7,186 nt of DNA, taken from NCBI GenBank assembly GCA_029859145.1, contig JAOUDT010000059.1, forward strand, positions 1-7,186, given 5' to 3'. Made by a program: the position numbers and the translations under genes. The DNA is from Dehalococcoidia bacterium (GTDB taxonomy: Bacteria; Chloroflexota; Dehalococcoidia; GIF9; AB-539-J10). The notes beneath the pieces were generated by a model. The model did no database searches, was not told the DNA's origin, and saw only the letters and a list, made by a program, of their open reading frames with translations. Each line of letters starts with the position of its first letter. The stretch's first letter is position 1. Of the stretch, positions 6,632-7,186 are shown one piece after another.

Positions 6632-6664
6632 ATGCACGTATTGACGGAGGTGCGTTTTGGCTAA
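6632..6664 (+). other. Possible 10-codon leader ORF before the DUF47 gene
   Basis: An ATG at 6632 preceded by GGAG (6623-6626, 5-nt spacing) opens the tiny frame MHVLTEVRFG, ending with TAA at 6662-6664. The frame contains the ribosome site of the next gene (6646-6650) and runs past its TTG start at 6657 in another frame. This could couple or regulate translation of the DUF47 gene, or be chance. No regulatory residue pattern (runs of one amino acid, proline stall) is seen in the peptide. Confidence 0.2.
6646..6650 (+). promoter_or_regulatory. Ribosome binding site fixing the TTG start of the DUF47 gene
   Basis: A perfect GGAGG lies 6 nt before the TTG at 6657. Starting there gives MAKFSLIPK, which matches how DUF47 proteins typically begin, so this non-ATG start is preferred over the next ATG at 6687. 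Confidence 0.75.
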
Positions 6665-7186
6665 GTTTTCACTCATCCCTAAAGACATGGAGTTCTATGA
6701 CCTATTTGACAAAGCGACCAGTAATTTGGTCGTTGCCGCAAAAAAGCTGGTTGACTTCTTTGACAACTACGAAAACGTGGAGGCAAGAGCAAAAGAGCTT
6801 AAAGATTTGGAACACCAGGGCGATGTTGTAACGCACGAGATAATAGCACGGGTGCATCGGAGCTTTGTGACTCCTATTGACAGGGAGGATATTACTCTCC
6901 TGGCCCATAGCCTGGACGATGTGATGGACTTCATCGAGGCTGCGGGCAGAACGGCCAATCTTTATCATATTGTTCAGCCCAGGGAGCCAGCACGAGAGCT
7001 AGCAAGGATTGTGGACAAGATGGCTAACAAGTTGAATGAGGTAGTACCTCGTTTGCGCCAGCGTGACCAGTACTTCTGGATTCTGCAGCAGTGTGTGGAG
7101 ATCAACACTCTGGAAAACGAGGCTGATGATGTGCAACATTCTGCCCTGGCCGAGCTGTTCGAGGTCTGCAGTAGTGACACATGCGA
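6657..7186 (+). CDS. DUF47 family PhoU-like protein (Pit accessory protein), N-terminal part
   Basis: The window ends inside this gene; 176 codons are visible out of roughly 205-215 usual for the family. The sequence is helical and PhoU-like: MAKFSLIPKDMEFYDLFDKA at the N-terminus, then LEHQGDVVTHEI (51-62), the hallmark TPIDREDITLLAHSLDDVMDFIE (72-94) and a second acidic block LENEADDVQH (152-161). The E/DxxxD-type repeats at about 52-56 and 153-158 resemble PhoU metal-binding sites. DUF47 proteins are cytoplasmic and are usually encoded beside a Pit-type low-affinity phosphate/metal permease, thought to modulate it; that partner would be expected just past 7186. The start is TTG with a perfect GGAGG. 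No Pho-box-like direct repeat was recognised in the leader, so phosphate control is not shown by the sequence. Confidence 0.92.
   Translation, partial: MAKFSLIPKDMEFYDLFDKATSNLVVAAKKLVDFFDNYENVEARAKELKDLEHQGDVVTHEIIARVHRSFVTPIDREDITLLAHSLDDVMDFIEAAGRTANLYHIVQPREPARELARIVDKMANKLNEVVPRLRQRDQYFWILQQCVEINTLENEADDVQHSALAELFEVCSSDTC

Overview
This is a gene-dense window of about 50% G+C with every supported gene on the + strand: six complete protein genes plus one truncated at each end. There is no RNA gene, CRISPR array, insertion sequence or prophage signature. The content suggests an anaerobic bacterium: a DUF362 protein carrying two [4Fe-4S] ferredoxin motifs, a radical SAM enzyme, and a TM1506-type DUF1893 protein. 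The gene mix and the A/T-rich 'AAATCC'-type intergenic repeats remind me of Chloroflexota (Dehalococcoidia-like) or deltaproteobacterial genomes. That assignment is tentative and rests on family recognition only.

Layout. 1-126 is the C-terminal tail of a RadC/JAMM protein. 171-1286 is a DUF362 plus 2x[4Fe-4S] protein. 1287-1433 is a gene-free spacer with degenerate low-complexity repeat. 1434-1859 (DUF1893, cytidine-deaminase-like fold) and 1856-3436 (family 5 ABC solute-binding protein, probable lipoprotein) overlap by 4 bp as a two-gene unit. 3437-3659 is a spacer filled mostly by a repeat of about 140 bp with imperfect inverted ends, followed by a strong extended -10 promoter. 3660-4670 (amrS, radical SAM), 4683-5228 (amrA, AMMECR1 domain) and 5221-6564 (rarA, AAA+ ATPase) form a tight operon with a 12-nt gap and then an 8-nt overlap. 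6565-6656 is a leader with a possible promoter, an inverted repeat and a tiny SD-led ORF. 6657 to the window end is the N-terminal part of a DUF47 PhoU-like protein, the usual partner of a Pit-type phosphate permease, which would lie beyond the window.

How they work together. Two units invite a second look. The first is the coupling of a cytoplasmic DUF1893 protein to an exported peptide-type binding protein with no permease or ATPase genes alongside. The second is the pairing of two of the three AmmeMemoRadiSam components (AmrS and AmrA, without Memo/AmrB) with the replication-fork protein RarA. I see no clearly new multi-gene defence or mobile system; most of the window looks like ordinary chromosomal content.
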